The notes beneath the pieces were generated by a model. The model worked only from the letters and a program-made list of their open reading frames with translations. It did not search any database and was not told the origin of the DNA. From a bacterium (lineage in GTDB: Bacteria; Bacillota_I; Bacilli_A; Mycoplasmatales; Mycoplasmoidaceae), in the NCBI GenBank assembly GCA_017633195.1, contig JAGBPV010000047.1, positions 1 to 15,173 of the forward strand: a DNA stretch of 15,173 bases. Direction: 5' to 3'. The position numbers and the translations under genes are program-made. The number at the start of each line of letters is the position of its first letter. Position 1 is the stretch's first letter. Below are positions 1-9,303 of the stretch, in pieces.

Positions 1-289
1 TGCCTTTTTTGTGAGAAGTTATAAGTCATATAGCAAAAAATCATAATTGAAGCTTTATTTTAGAAGATTCAAACAAAGTATTTGTTTTTACATTAAAATA
101 CTTTCCTGTCTTTTTACAATGATACTTATGATCTTTGCATTTATACACCTTTGAATTTTTATCATAAGGGCTTACAATTTTCCCGTTTCAGTGAATTTTT
201 TCTAATAATTCATAGCATTCATCTTCCGTTGGGAATTTTTGTACTAATTCTATTATTGATTTAATTTGTTTTTTATCTAGTGTATACAT
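1..289 (-). CDS. IS1595-family transposase, N-terminal part (cut by window edge)
   Basis: The reading frame starts at ATG 289 and runs leftward off the window, giving 96 codons with TGA read as Trp. The protein looks like the N-terminus of IS1595-type DDE transposases: an early FPTEDECYELLEKIHW segment, then a zinc-ribbon-like stretch (VYKCKDHKYHCKKTGKYF), then a TNTLFESSKI..LWFFAIWLITSHKKG segment typical of the family before the catalytic core. The usual first Cys pair of the ribbon (CPxC) is replaced by SPYD; only the second pair (CKDHKYHC) remains, so metal binding may be lost or may differ. The catalytic domain lies outside the window, so intactness cannot be judged. A GAGAA stretch just upstream could serve as ribosome binding site. 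Confidence 0.8.
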
Positions 290-328
290 ATTCTCATTTT
301 ATGATAGTTATATCTAGATATGAGAATA
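289..328. repeat. Inverted repeat upstream of the IS1595 transposase
   Basis: TATTCTCAT (289-297) and ATGAGAATA (320-328) form a perfect 9-bp inverted repeat with a 22-nt spacer. The spacer holds a 12-bp palindrome, ATATCTAGATAT (310-321), that overlaps the right arm. It lies directly at the transposase start and could be a regulatory hairpin or transposase-binding site. I could not define the IS end here. Confidence 0.35.
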
Positions 329-465
329 ATTCAAAAATATCTTAGTGTATAATTGTATATAGTTACCATAAATCATATATAAAAAAAGAAACTGATCTTA
401 TGATACTTTTTAATGGAAGTTTTTATCAATTTTTAATTTCTAAAAAGAATAGATAAATTCAGAAT
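290..465. other. Intergenic region between IS1595 transposase and membrane protein gene
   Basis: This AT-rich stretch holds the inverted repeat next to the transposase start and a direct repeat TAGTGTATA (278-286 and 343-351). It should contain the right end of the IS1595-type element and the 3' untranslated region of the neighbouring membrane protein gene. I see no further ORF and no convincing terminator. Confidence 0.4.
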
Positions 466-1341
466 TTAATGTGCTCCAAAATAATGTACACCAGGTTTAT
501 TATATTGTTTGAAATGTCTTCTTATTCAACGAACCATACCATTAAAGGTTTTGAAATAAGTATGATAATAATTATTATGTACTCAATTATGATAGTATTT
601 AAAAGAAAAGATTGGTCTATGTTGGTTTGGTTTTAGTGAATATATGCATTGAAAATCTACACTTGGAAATGCAAGAAATGGATTATAAACTTGTTGCAAT
701 ATTGTTCTTGGATCTTGTATGTCTGTTCTAACTATAGCTACTATATAATCTTTTAAAAAAGCATTTTTATCTGTTTCTATACCAATTCTATATACTTCAT
801 GTATCTTATTAATTAATATAATAGATACATTTTGAAACCAATATTGCAAGCGTTTTAGATTTACAGGTTCATCTTCTTTGTTATTTTGAACAATAATAGT
901 ATTTGAAGTATTTTGATCTAATGAGTTATTAGAAGACAACTGATTTTTTTGTTGTTCTTCTCATTCTGTCCTACGTTCTTTGCAATATTCTTCTCAAGTT
1001 CATTTTTTATATCTTGTGTAAGTAAATGAAAGTTGATATGATTCAAACAAAGGAAAAATCATAAATTTTACTTTTACTTTTTTTGGAAAGGGATAATCTT
1101 TATTTGTAAGTATTATAGTAATTACTTTCATTACAAACAAAAATAAAGTAATAACACTAAACACAGATATACCAAAATACAATATTATTCAACCAATATA
1201 TTCATATGAATTAATTAATGTGCAACAAAGTAATGAAGTAATTATTATCCATATACCAAGTCCCAAACATCTTAATAAACTAGTAATAAAAATTATTACT
1301 AATAATTTTGTATAAATTTGTTCATTGTTTTTGCTTTTCAT
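466..1341 (-). CDS. Uncharacterised protein with two membrane helices
   Basis: The 291-aa frame runs from ATG 1341 to TAA 466-468 once TGA is read as Trp; with standard stops it breaks into pieces that wrongly appear to start at TTG. Residues about 13-42 and 49-78 are strongly hydrophobic and probably form two membrane helices. A Lys-rich stretch follows (around PKKVKVKF), then a charged, coiled-coil-like segment (TWEEYCKERRTEWEEQQKN), a polar Asn/Ser-rich linker near residue 135, and a compact C-terminal domain with many Tyr, His and Trp residues ending in GVHYFGAH. I recognise no family. It starts 49 nt after the stop of the exported protein gene on the same strand, so the two are probably co-transcribed and may act together, for example as effector plus partner or immunity protein. 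That role is speculative. The Shine-Dalgarno sequence is weak (AAGATAAG). Confidence 0.75.
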
Positions 1342-1390
1342 AAGCTTATCTTATTTATATTTCTAAAGTCTAAATAAGTTTATTTTATAT

Positions 1391-2458
1391 CTATCATGTA
1401 ACACTAACAGAACCTGCTACTATCATTGTTGCATCCAAAAGAGTATCTATTACATCTATTGCTAAAAATGTACAATTTATTAATGTAATTGTAGCTGAGT
1501 CTGCAGAATCTGCTCATTCATCTGCACTATTAGCTCCTTCTGCTGCAAACATACTTGTTCTTAATCTATCTAGATTATATTTAAGAGTTTTATTTGCAAT
1601 ATCTTTTACATCATTTATTAAGTTTTTTCTATCATCAAATGTAAGGAAATATCATGATGGTAATGTCATTATTGCACCAAGAGCATTATTTATAGGATTA
1701 TATGCTTGATTATAAGTTAATCATAAAAGTGCTGTTGCTGCAGTATCAGCTATAGCAGCAGCAATAGTAAAACCTACTTCTATTCAGCCAATAAATCATA
1801 TGCATGCTTCAGCTGCTGCAACTATTCATTGAGCAGCAGTAGCAACTGACATTGCTATAGCACAACCTTTTAATTTGTTTAATTGGGCTAATATACTATT
1901 AGTATTGTTAATTAAAGTATTTATATTTTGTTGATTATTTTCAGTTGCATTTAATTGAATAATTGGATAAGAAAATAAAGAAGTTTGTGTATTTATGTGT
2001 GATGAATTTATTTTTTGTTCAGCTATTTTATTATTTATATATGCTTTTTGTTGTGGTGTTAAATCATTAAATTTATTTTTAGTTTGTTGTATTAATGTAT
2101 TGTAAGTAATTTTATTAGTGTATAAATCATTAATTATTTGTTTTGCTTTTTCTACAATGATTTTATGATTATTGTAAAGCGATGAAGTTTTAATGAATGA
2201 TATGTTAGTTTTAGATTGATTATTACTGTAAAGATTATTAATTATATTTTCTAATTTTGATTTTGGTACTTCAGATAATACTGAATCAATATTTGTATTT
2301 TTTGTTGTTTTAATTTGTTTATTAATTATATTTGGTGATGTTGATGCTATATTACTGTTTTTATTGTTCTTAGTAATTTCAATTGGTGAAACTATAGCAG
2401 TTGTTACTACTGTTATTGCTAGAAAAGATCCAGATAGTATTTTTAAAAATTTTTTCAT
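1391..2458 (-). CDS. Uncharacterised exported protein with hydrophobic Ala-rich C-terminal half
   Basis: The 355-aa frame runs from ATG 2458 to TAG 1391-1393, with five or more TGA codons read as Trp. Residues 1-24 (MKKFLKILSGSFLAITVVTT...) form a signal peptide or N-terminal anchor without a lipobox Cys. Residues about 30-195 are Asn/Lys/Ile-rich and mostly helical, including a DLTPQQKAYINNKIAEQK segment. Residues about 197-250 are Ala-rich and hydrophobic, with GCAIAMSVATAAQ followed by two helices rich in Trp, Ala and Ile around an IGWIE turn; these could enter a membrane. A soluble stretch with DDRKNLINDVKDIANK follows, then a last hydrophobic segment ending IVAGSVSVTW. I recognise no family. 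The layout of signal, helical region and hydrophobic hairpin would fit a secreted or surface membrane-active protein, but this is inference. An IS30 element sits just upstream. Confidence 0.78.
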
Positions 2459-2463
2459 ATATA

Positions 2464-2494
2464 TCCTTATTTTGTTTGTTGCTTAATGATTCTA
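2464..2494 (-). promoter_or_regulatory. Promoter -10 and ribosome binding site of the exported protein gene
   Basis: On the minus strand TAGAAT (2494-2489) is preceded by TGA, giving an extended -10 of the form TGNTANNAT. AAGGA (2468-2464) lies 5 nt before the ATG at 2458 and is a good Shine-Dalgarno match. No clear -35 is visible. The -10 lies 27 bp outside the IS30 end at 2521, so any -35 would lie at the element boundary. Confidence 0.45.
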
Positions 2495-2520
2495 TCACAA
2501 ATTATTAAATATCCCTAAAT

Positions 2521-2538
2521 GCAATTTCAAGTGCAACA
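2521..2538 (+). repeat. Left terminal inverted repeat of the IS30 element
   Basis: GCAATTTCAAGTGCAACA is the exact reverse complement of 3615-3632. It lies 47 nt beyond the transposase stop. Confidence 0.85.
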
Positions 2539-2585
2539 GGATTTTTTAAGAAAATTATACAACACTTTAAAAGATTTATTGAGTG

Positions 2586-3557
2586 CTAGCTTGCTATTTC
2601 ATTAAACTTTTCATTGCTTGATTTTCATCCTAGTATTTTACGTGGCATATTATTGATTTTTTCTTGTAATTCATAGATTTCTTGATCACTTATTTTATTA
2701 AAATTTGTGCCTTTTTTATATAGTCTTCTAACTAATCCATTGATATTTTCATTTGAGCCTCTTTGATATGATGCATAAGGATTACAATAATAAACTTTAC
2801 AATTTAATCATTTAGCTAAAATCCCAATTTTATCAAATTCCAAACCATTATCAGATGTAATACTTCTCACATAAAGTTTATTTTTTTCAACAAGTTTCTT
2901 GATCACTTAATTAATTTTGAATGGATTTTTATTTTTAACTTTTACAATAAATACTTTTCTACTGCATCTTTCAACGAATGTTAAAAGATGATCATGATTT
3001 TTATATTTACTTCCAATAATTAGATCAACTTCTCAATCACCATAAAATTCCCTTAAATTAGTGAATTTAGGCCTTAATAATATGGGAAAGACATATTTAT
3101 TGTGAATTCTTTTTGATAAACTTAGTCTATAAATTCCACCTTTTCTATAGTTTGCACGTAATCGATCTTTTGGAGTTATTATTCAATTACAACTATTAAT
3201 CAAATTAAAAATCTGTCTTAAACAAGGTTTTTTAACTTTTGGAAATTTAACATCTATCCAATGATAAGTTGCATTAATACCAAAGAAATTTTTCTCAAAA
3301 AATTCTAGAAATAAGTTTGTAAATTCAGCATATTTCATGTTGTTAAAAAAGTATTTATGTGAATGTCGATTAAGAGCTTTTTTATTTGCAATTTCAGCAT
3401 CATAAATTCCAAAATTGCTGTTTCTCTTTATCTCTCGTGAAATTGTAGATTTATTAATTTTTAATCTTTCTGAAATTTTAGTAATCGAAAGTCTTTCCTC
3501 ATTATATAAATACTGGATTAATTGTCTTGATTTTAGATTTAACTGATAATATTTCAT
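2586..3557 (-). pseudogene. IS30-family transposase with in-frame stop
   Basis: The frame from ATG 3557 to TAG 2586-2588 covers 323 codons, full length for the family, but TAA at 2907-2909 (codon 217) interrupts it. Domains in order: an N-terminal helix-turn-helix (SITKISERLKINKSTISREIKRN, residues about 24-46); the start of the DDE core with the first Asp in GDWEVDLIIG; the second Asp in ITSDNGLEF; the family-typical CNPYASYQRGSNENINGLVRR, where the last catalytic Glu is in NEN; and the C-terminal NMPRKILGW segment. The stop lies between the first and second catalytic Asp, so the 216-aa product lacks most of the active site. No frameshift is seen and the sequence after the stop remains well conserved, so inactivation appears recent. 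TGA reads as Trp at GDWEV and at 3180-3182. Confidence 0.88.
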
Positions 3558-3614
3558 AACTATTTAAAGTTACACTTTTTAAACAAAAAAGTACAATAAT
3601 TCCTTTCATAAAAT

Positions 3615-3632
3615 TGTTGCACTTGAAATTGC
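3615..3632 (-). repeat. Right terminal inverted repeat of the IS30 element
   Basis: TGTTGCACTTGAAATTGC is the exact reverse complement of 2521-2538. It lies 57 nt upstream of the transposase start. Confidence 0.85.
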
Positions 3633-3670
3633 ATTCGAGCATTAAATATAAATATTTTTTTGCAGTTTTA

Positions 3671-4282
3671 TTAATAAGTATTGTTGGTTTTTGTGTAAAT
3701 TACATTTTTTAAAAGATTTGAATTATCATTATCATAGTTATTAATATGAATTAACACTTCTTCATGTTCAATTCTTTTATAAATGAATTTATTAATAATT
3801 TTCAATATTGCATTTTTAAAACTTTTATTTTTTTGTTTTGATGTTGGAATTAATAATAAACTATGATATTTCATTTTGTTTGCTAGTCAAATATCAGTTA
3901 AAAATTGATCTCCAATCACTAAAATTTGATTTGCTTTATATTGTTTTAAATTACAAAAACTTTTTTGCACTTTCTTTATAAGAGGCTTTTTAGCATTTCA
4001 AATAAAACTTTCATACAAATCTTTTGGGATATTTTGCATTAAATGATTTACATTATTTTTTGTATTATTACTAGCAATATATAATGAAATATTTAATTTT
4101 TTAATTAACTTTAAAAATTCTAAAGTTTCTTTATCTAAAAAAAGTTTATGCTTAGTTATTAATGTATTATTTAAATCACAAATAATAACTTTTATATCAT
4201 TATTAATTAAGTATTGTTTTGATATTTGTGCAAAATTATTTAAGACATAACTAGGTTTAAAATTTTTAACAAAAATATTCAT
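3671..4282 (-). CDS. yqeG: YqeG-like HAD-superfamily protein with altered motif I
   Basis: The 203-aa frame runs from ATG 4282 to TAA 3671-3673. It aligns along its length with YqeG-family HAD phosphatases: an N-terminal segment (NFKPSYVLNNFAQI) like that of B. subtilis YqeG; motif I CDLNNTL at residues 35-41; motif II SNN at 71-73; the motif III Lys in NAKKP (98-99); and motif IV IGDQFLTDI at 123-131. In family members known to me motif I is DLDNTL. Here the second Asp, the usual general acid/base of HAD phosphatases, is Asn38, so phosphatase activity may be reduced or absent. A TTG codon at 4309 would add nine residues, but ATG 4282 fits the family start. The gene diverges from tyrS. Its cellular substrate is not known; in other Firmicutes yqeG neighbours ribosome-assembly genes. 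Confidence 0.85.
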
Positions 4283-4432
4283 ATAAATATTAAAGAAAAG
4301 TTTTATCAAATTATTTAATAAAATTAAGTATATATTTTTATGAAAATAAATTTAAAAAAACAGCATTTATTTTTTATTTTTATAAATGTTAAAATATTTT
4401 TAATTTTCTTTTCATATGAAAGATTAATTTTT
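4283..4432. promoter_or_regulatory. Divergent promoter region and leader between yqeG and tyrS
   Basis: These 150 bp must hold the promoters of both divergent genes. TAAAAT (4390-4395) is a possible tyrS -10. A 7-bp inverted repeat CATTTAT/ATAAATG (4364-4370 and 4382-4388) with an 11-nt T-rich spacer lies upstream of it. I found no T-box core sequence, so there is no evidence for tRNA-sensing control. Confidence 0.4.
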
Positions 4433-5698
4433 ATGAATAAAGCAGAACTTTTTATTAATGAATTAAAAAATCGAGATCTTATTCAAAATATTACTAATGA
4501 AAAAAAAGTAATTAATGCTTTAAATAATGATAAAGCATTATATGTTGGGTTTGATCCAAGTGCAATATCACTACACTTAGGAAATTATGTTATTATTAAT
4601 ATCTTAAATCTTTGTGAAAAATATCAAATTAAATATGTTTGTATAGTTGGTGGGATTACTGGACAAATTGGAGATCCTTCTGGTAAAAAAAGTGAAAGAG
4701 TTTTATTGAATAAAGATACTGTTAAAGCAAATGTGAATGGTATAACAAAACAATTATCAACTTTACTAAAAAATCCTTTAATTATTAATAATGAAACTTT
4801 TTATGAACACAAAAGTATTATTGATTTTTTAAGAGATGTTGGTAAATATATTAATATTTCTTATTTATTAAATAAAGAAATCATTAAAAACCGTTTAGAA
4901 ACTGGAATTTCATTTACAGAATTTTCATACAGTTTAATTCAAGCAAATGATTTTTATATGCTTTATAAAAATCATAATGTATGTGTTGAAGTTGGTGGAA
5001 GTGATCAATGAGGTAATATAACCATTGGAATAGATTATATTAATAAGAAAGATAATTTAGCAGAAGCAACTAGTGCTGTTGCTGGTTTTACATTAAAATT
5101 ATTATTAAAATCTGATGGTACAAAATTTGGTAAAAGTGAAAAAGGTGCAGTTTATTTAAGCAATAAATTAACTTCAGCTTATAGTATGTATCAATTTTTA
5201 ATTAATCAAAATGATGATGATTGTAATAGATTATTAAATTATTTAACAAATTATAGTATTGATGAAATTAAAAGTATTATTGAAGAATCAAACTTAAATA
5301 AATCACAAAGAATAGCACAAAATAAATTAGCACAAAATTTAGTAAGTAGAATTCATGGGAATGAAACTTACTTAAAAATAAAAGCATTATCTAGTATGAT
5401 TTTTAAAAATGATGTCAAAAATTTTACTTTAGAAGATATTGATTTAATTAAAAATGATTTTGCAATTAATAAAGTTGATTTTAATTTGAATGATAATTTA
5501 GTTGATATTTTAATGAAAGCAAATATTTTTAAATCAAAAGGTGAATTAAGAAAATTAATTGAACAAAATGGTTTAAGTATTAATGGAGATAAAGTTAAAG
5601 ATTTTGATAAAAAAATTAGTAGTGATGATCTTGTATTAAATAAATATCTTTTTATTAAAAAAGGTAAACAAGAAATTAGTATTATAGAAAAGAAATAA
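4433..5698 (+). CDS. tyrS: Tyrosyl-tRNA synthetase
   Basis: This enzyme joins tyrosine to tRNA-Tyr using ATP in the cytoplasm. The 421-aa frame is normal length for bacterial class Ic TyrRS. Visible motifs: YVGFDPSAISLHLGN (residues about 37-51), containing the HIGH-type HLGN; GGITGQIGDPSGKKSER, typical of the Rossmann domain; VEVGGSDQWGN with Trp193 encoded by TGA; the KMSKS-type KFGKS at 231-235; and a C-terminal S4 RNA-binding domain from about residue 355 (DILMKANIFKSKGELRKLIEQNG). I chose ATG 4433 because it gives the family N-terminus (MNKAELFINELKNRDLIQN). The ATG at 4340 would add 31 residues rich in Phe and Ile that no TyrRS needs. AAAGA about nine bases upstream may serve as ribosome binding site. 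Confidence 0.96.
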
Positions 5699-5755
5699 TT
5701 TAATAATCATATAATTTACTAAAAGTCATTTTTTAAATAATATTACTAATTTTTT

Positions 5756-8700
5756 TTATGAATTATTTGTACCAGTTTGAAATCCTTGAATAGTATATTC
5801 ATTAGTTGTTCAATCTGAACTTCATCCATTATTTGTTGCTGCATATAATGGCAAAGGTGTTGCATTTTCTCAACTAACCATTAGTGGTATATTAATTTGT
5901 GTTTCATTATTCATACTATCTGATATTTCTGGTAATTCTCCTAATTGTATAGAATCTAAAAATGTTGTTAAAGGAAATGAAAAATTTGGATAAGCTATAA
6001 ACCCTGAAGAAGTATTTATTATTACTTGAACATCAGCATTTCCAAATAATACTTGATTTTCAAAATAATTTCTTATACCATTTATTAATAAATTATTATT
6101 TAAATTTGTTTTTGCTTCATTTAAAGCATTTATTATAGTTGAATTAGTAGTTAAATTTATATACATCGGACTAGCAGTATTTGCATTTGTATTTGTTGGT
6201 CATCCATTACCTTCTTGTACAGTACTGTATTGTGTTGCAGCATATTTTGAAATTTGTTCATTTATTTCAATATTTGTTGCTTTTACAAAACCAGTAAGAC
6301 CAAAAAATTGATTTGCTTTAGTTCATTCATAATCAGGATTTGTATAATCTTGATTTGAACTAATAGCAACTGTTATTGAACTTGAATTATTACTTGATAA
6401 ATTTACTCCCATTAAAATACCATAAGTTGATGTTAATGTTCCACTTGTGTTTAAAGAAAGTGGTATAGGGCCAGCATTATCTGCAGTTCAAGCAAATTGG
6501 ATGGAATTTACTATAGTTGGTACAGGAAAAGCATTATTATTTACAATAATCATTGAACTATTAAAATATTCATTATGTATACTTGAATCTTTATTTAGTA
6601 AGTCAATTAAATCATTATCAAGATTTTGTTTTAAATCATTTATCAATGAAAAATTATAACTATAAGGTGGATAATTATCACCTAAATTAAATTCAGATGT
6701 AAATGATTTACCAACTGTATACTTATAATTTTGTAATGCTATATTATTAGGAATGTATTGTAATAATTCATTTGCTAAATCATAGTTAAATGCATTTATT
6801 TCAGATATTGTTAATTCTTTAAATCCACTAATAGTATATCCTGTTAAATTATCAGGATTAGTTGCATAATTAGGTTTAATTTCTTCAGAAGTATTACCAA
6901 AATTAAATTTAATTATTAAATTATAAAATTTAGCTTCATTATTTAAACTAAATAAGATCGGTTCTTGTGTAGTTAAATTAACAGGTTCTGAAGCACTTGT
7001 TTGTGCATTTTGCAATAAAAGAAAATTATTTACAATATCATTTGCTTCATATTGTAAACCATTAATAACTACAGTTCCTTTTGTTTGATAGTTAATACTA
7101 TACATTGCATTTTTAATTGTTCCATTTTCATCTCAATAAGAAGTTGTTTGAGCATCATTTAATTCATTAATCAAAATATTTCTAATACTATATTGCAAAA
7201 ACATTAAATGACTAGTTGCACTAAAAGTTTGAGCAACTGTTCAACTTCAATTAGATAAAGTTATATTAGGATTAAAGATATTAGAAAGCGCTTTTGTTAA
7301 TAATTCAACAATATTAGATGCATTATTATCATCATTAAGATTAATTGGTTCATTAAATCCAATAACAACATAATTTGTTAAATTGTTATTACTTAATTGA
7401 ACACTTTGAGAATTTTCATTTGGTGAAGTTACTGATAATGTTAAATTATTGTATTGCATTGAATTATTAACATTACTATTAATTCCAATTAATGCAGATA
7501 CATAACTTGGTGTTATTCAACTTGCTAATTCACTATAAGTTACTGCATATGCATTAATATTTAAAGAGTTTGGTACAGAATTTGAAGCATATTGTGAATT
7601 ATTTTTTGCAAATAAAGCAATATCATATTCTATTACATCTTGTATTCTTGAATTAAATGATTGTGTTTGAATACTTATTGATTGTGCAACATCATATAAA
7701 TATTCATTATTAGTGTTAAATACATTAGGATTATTTAAATTAATTGGGTTTAAAATTGCTTTATCTAAAATTGTTGCAGCTTCTTGTGAACTTGGTCATG
7801 CATTTAAGTTTGTAGCTTGTTTAAATCCAGTAATTTTAAAAATCTTATTAAATTGAGTATTTGTTAATTCTATATTTTGATTACTAAATGTAATATTAAT
7901 ATCTAATTCTTGGTTTGATATTATTCCTGCTTGTGCAGAATTTGGAAATATTAAATTGATTTCACTAATAATATAAGATACACTATATCCAACATGATTA
8001 ATTACGAAATATTTTTGTGAATTAATTTCATTATTTGTTTGTTTATTTACATAAGTAGTTAAAGCATTTGATAATCATGTTGTAACATATGATTTTAAAT
8101 TTGCAATATTATTAGTTTGTAATGATTGAGCAGCAGTTAAATCTCAAGTTGAAGGTAAATTAATTGTTCCATTTGTTAATACAGAATTTGATAAATTATT
8201 TGAAATATTTTCATTATTTGTTTGAATATCAGTTTGATTTGGCTTTAAAAAATTAATGACTTTATAAGTATTGTAAGTTTCAGTTTTAATTTGTGATTTA
8301 GCATTATTTAATCCATTAAAAATTAAACTTATACCATCTAAATATCCTTCATTATATGCTTCATCTATAACAAAATCATGGTTTAAATTTACAATTAAAT
8401 TTTGCATGATTTCACTCATTGAATAAGTAATGTTATTTACATTAAGTTGATATTGTTCAATATTTTGGTTATTAATGTCATTTTCAATTAAATTAACTTC
8501 TATAGCATTTTTAATTGCATTTATTAGAATTTGCTCATTTGAAGTTGAACTTAATGATTGTTGAACAGTATAGTTATATTTAATTAATTCAATTGGATTA
8601 TTAATTATTAAAGCTAATTTATTTGCTACATCTTCAACTTGATTTTGGTTTGCATTTTCATTTTTACTTGGAGTATTAAAACCAATAACACTATAAGAAT

Positions 8701-9142
8701 TAGCATTATTTGGTTTGATTGATATCTCATCATAAGTTAAATTAACGTTAGTAATCTCTCCATTTAAATAATTTGTATATGAAACTGTTTTTGGTAATGC
8801 AATATCCAAATTATTTAGTAAAGTTTGTGTTAAATAAATATGATTATCAATATTAACAGTATTGCCTAATTGATTTATTATTGCTAATTTAATTTTATTA
8901 ATAATACTTTGTTCATTATTTGCTAATAATGCTTCATTAGCAGTTAAAGTTGTATTGATTTGAATTGGATTTTTAATTAAAGTTCCTAAAAAACTTGCAA
9001 TTTCTTTATTTGATATATCATTGGAGTTTTCAGATGTTTGTTTACTAAATTGTGTAATTACAGTAACAGTTCCAGCAATGATTGCAAAAGTACAAATTGA
9101 AGTAGGAATAAGTAATCATCTTTTTATTTTATTATTTTTCAT
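5756..9142 (-). CDS. Large membrane-anchored or secreted protein of tandem modules
   Basis: With TGA as Trp the frame is continuous from ATG 9142 to TAA 5756-5758 (1128 aa). Residues about 7-31 are a basic start plus hydrophobic helix (KRWLLIPTSICTFAIIAG...), an uncleaved anchor or signal peptide; there is no lipobox. The rest is rich in Asn, Ile, Ser, Thr and Gln. A motif of the form Y-x-(V/I)-x-G-F recurs at residues 154, 297 (NF instead of GF), 439, 595, 773, 951 and 1120, with spacings of 143, 142, 156, 178, 178 and 169. Most copies are followed by an aromatic element such as YNYTVQQSLS, WSWTVAQTFS or YKYTVGKSF. So this is a chain of about seven diverged modules ending right after the last motif. 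I recognise no family; a surface-exposed role in adhesion or immune interaction is inference. CAAGAAG lies 7 nt before the ATG. The gene converges on tyrS. Confidence 0.82.
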
Positions 9143-9303
9143 AATTATACTTCTTGTGAAATAAATGACAAATGTGAATTATAAAAATCAATTTCTTTAA
9201 TTTATTAATATCACTAAATTAAGTTTTATATTAATAAACTCTTCATATATTTATTGATTATAATTAAATAAAAATATGTTTTAAATTACAAGGAAACTTA
9301 TTT
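9143..9303. promoter_or_regulatory. Divergent promoters of the modular protein and the hsd operon
   Basis: A TATAAT lies on each strand: minus at 9183-9178, facing the modular protein gene, and plus at 9259-9264, facing hsdM. The regions 17 bp upstream of each (9201-9206 and 9236-9241) fall in or at the arms of a perfect 11-bp inverted repeat. Neither -35 resembles TTGACA. AAGGAAA (9290-9296) is the ribosome binding site for the ATG at 9304. Confidence 0.55.
9201..9238. repeat. 11-bp inverted repeat between divergent promoters
   Basis: TTTATTAATAT (9201-9211) and ATATTAATAAA (9228-9238) are exact reverse complements with a 16-nt spacer. The arms are pure A/T, so chance cannot be excluded. 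Their near-symmetric placement over both expected -35 regions fits an operator. Confidence 0.4.

Larger units (their letters stand above)
2521..3632 (-). mobile_element. IS30-family insertion sequence, 1112 bp, transposase broken
   Basis: The element is bounded by perfect 18-bp terminal inverted repeats (GCAATTTCAAGTGCAACA and its complement), followed inward by weaker similarity. It encloses one transposase gene on the minus strand. Length and single-gene layout match IS30 elements. The flanks read AT on both sides (left ...AAAT, right ATTC...), compatible with a 2-bp target duplication. Because AT is self-complementary, the exact boundary could be a base or two further out. It lies between the 3' end of the yqeG-like gene and the promoter of the exported protein gene. 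Confidence 0.85.

Noticed and set aside
583..1182. Two separate short minus-strand genes that seem to start at TTG 939 and TTG 1182
   Set aside because: They are in the same frame and joined by TGA codons read as Trp; the real gene starts at ATG 1341 and ends at 466.
4283..4309. TTG 4309 as start of the yqeG-like gene
   Set aside because: ATG 4282 matches the family N-terminus, and the extra residues have no support.
4340..4432. An upstream in-frame ATG for tyrS adding a hydrophobic N-terminal extension
   Set aside because: TyrRS begins normally at ATG 4433; the extra segment is A/T-driven Phe/Ile/Lys sequence inside the promoter region.
6447..6659. A plus-strand ORF of 70 codons
   Set aside because: It lies antisense within the modular protein gene, has no ribosome binding site and no recognisable features.
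5756..9142. Classifying the modular protein as a lipoprotein
   Set aside because: The only Cys in the N-terminal region lies inside the hydrophobic helix (SICTF) and no lipobox precedes a Cys after it.
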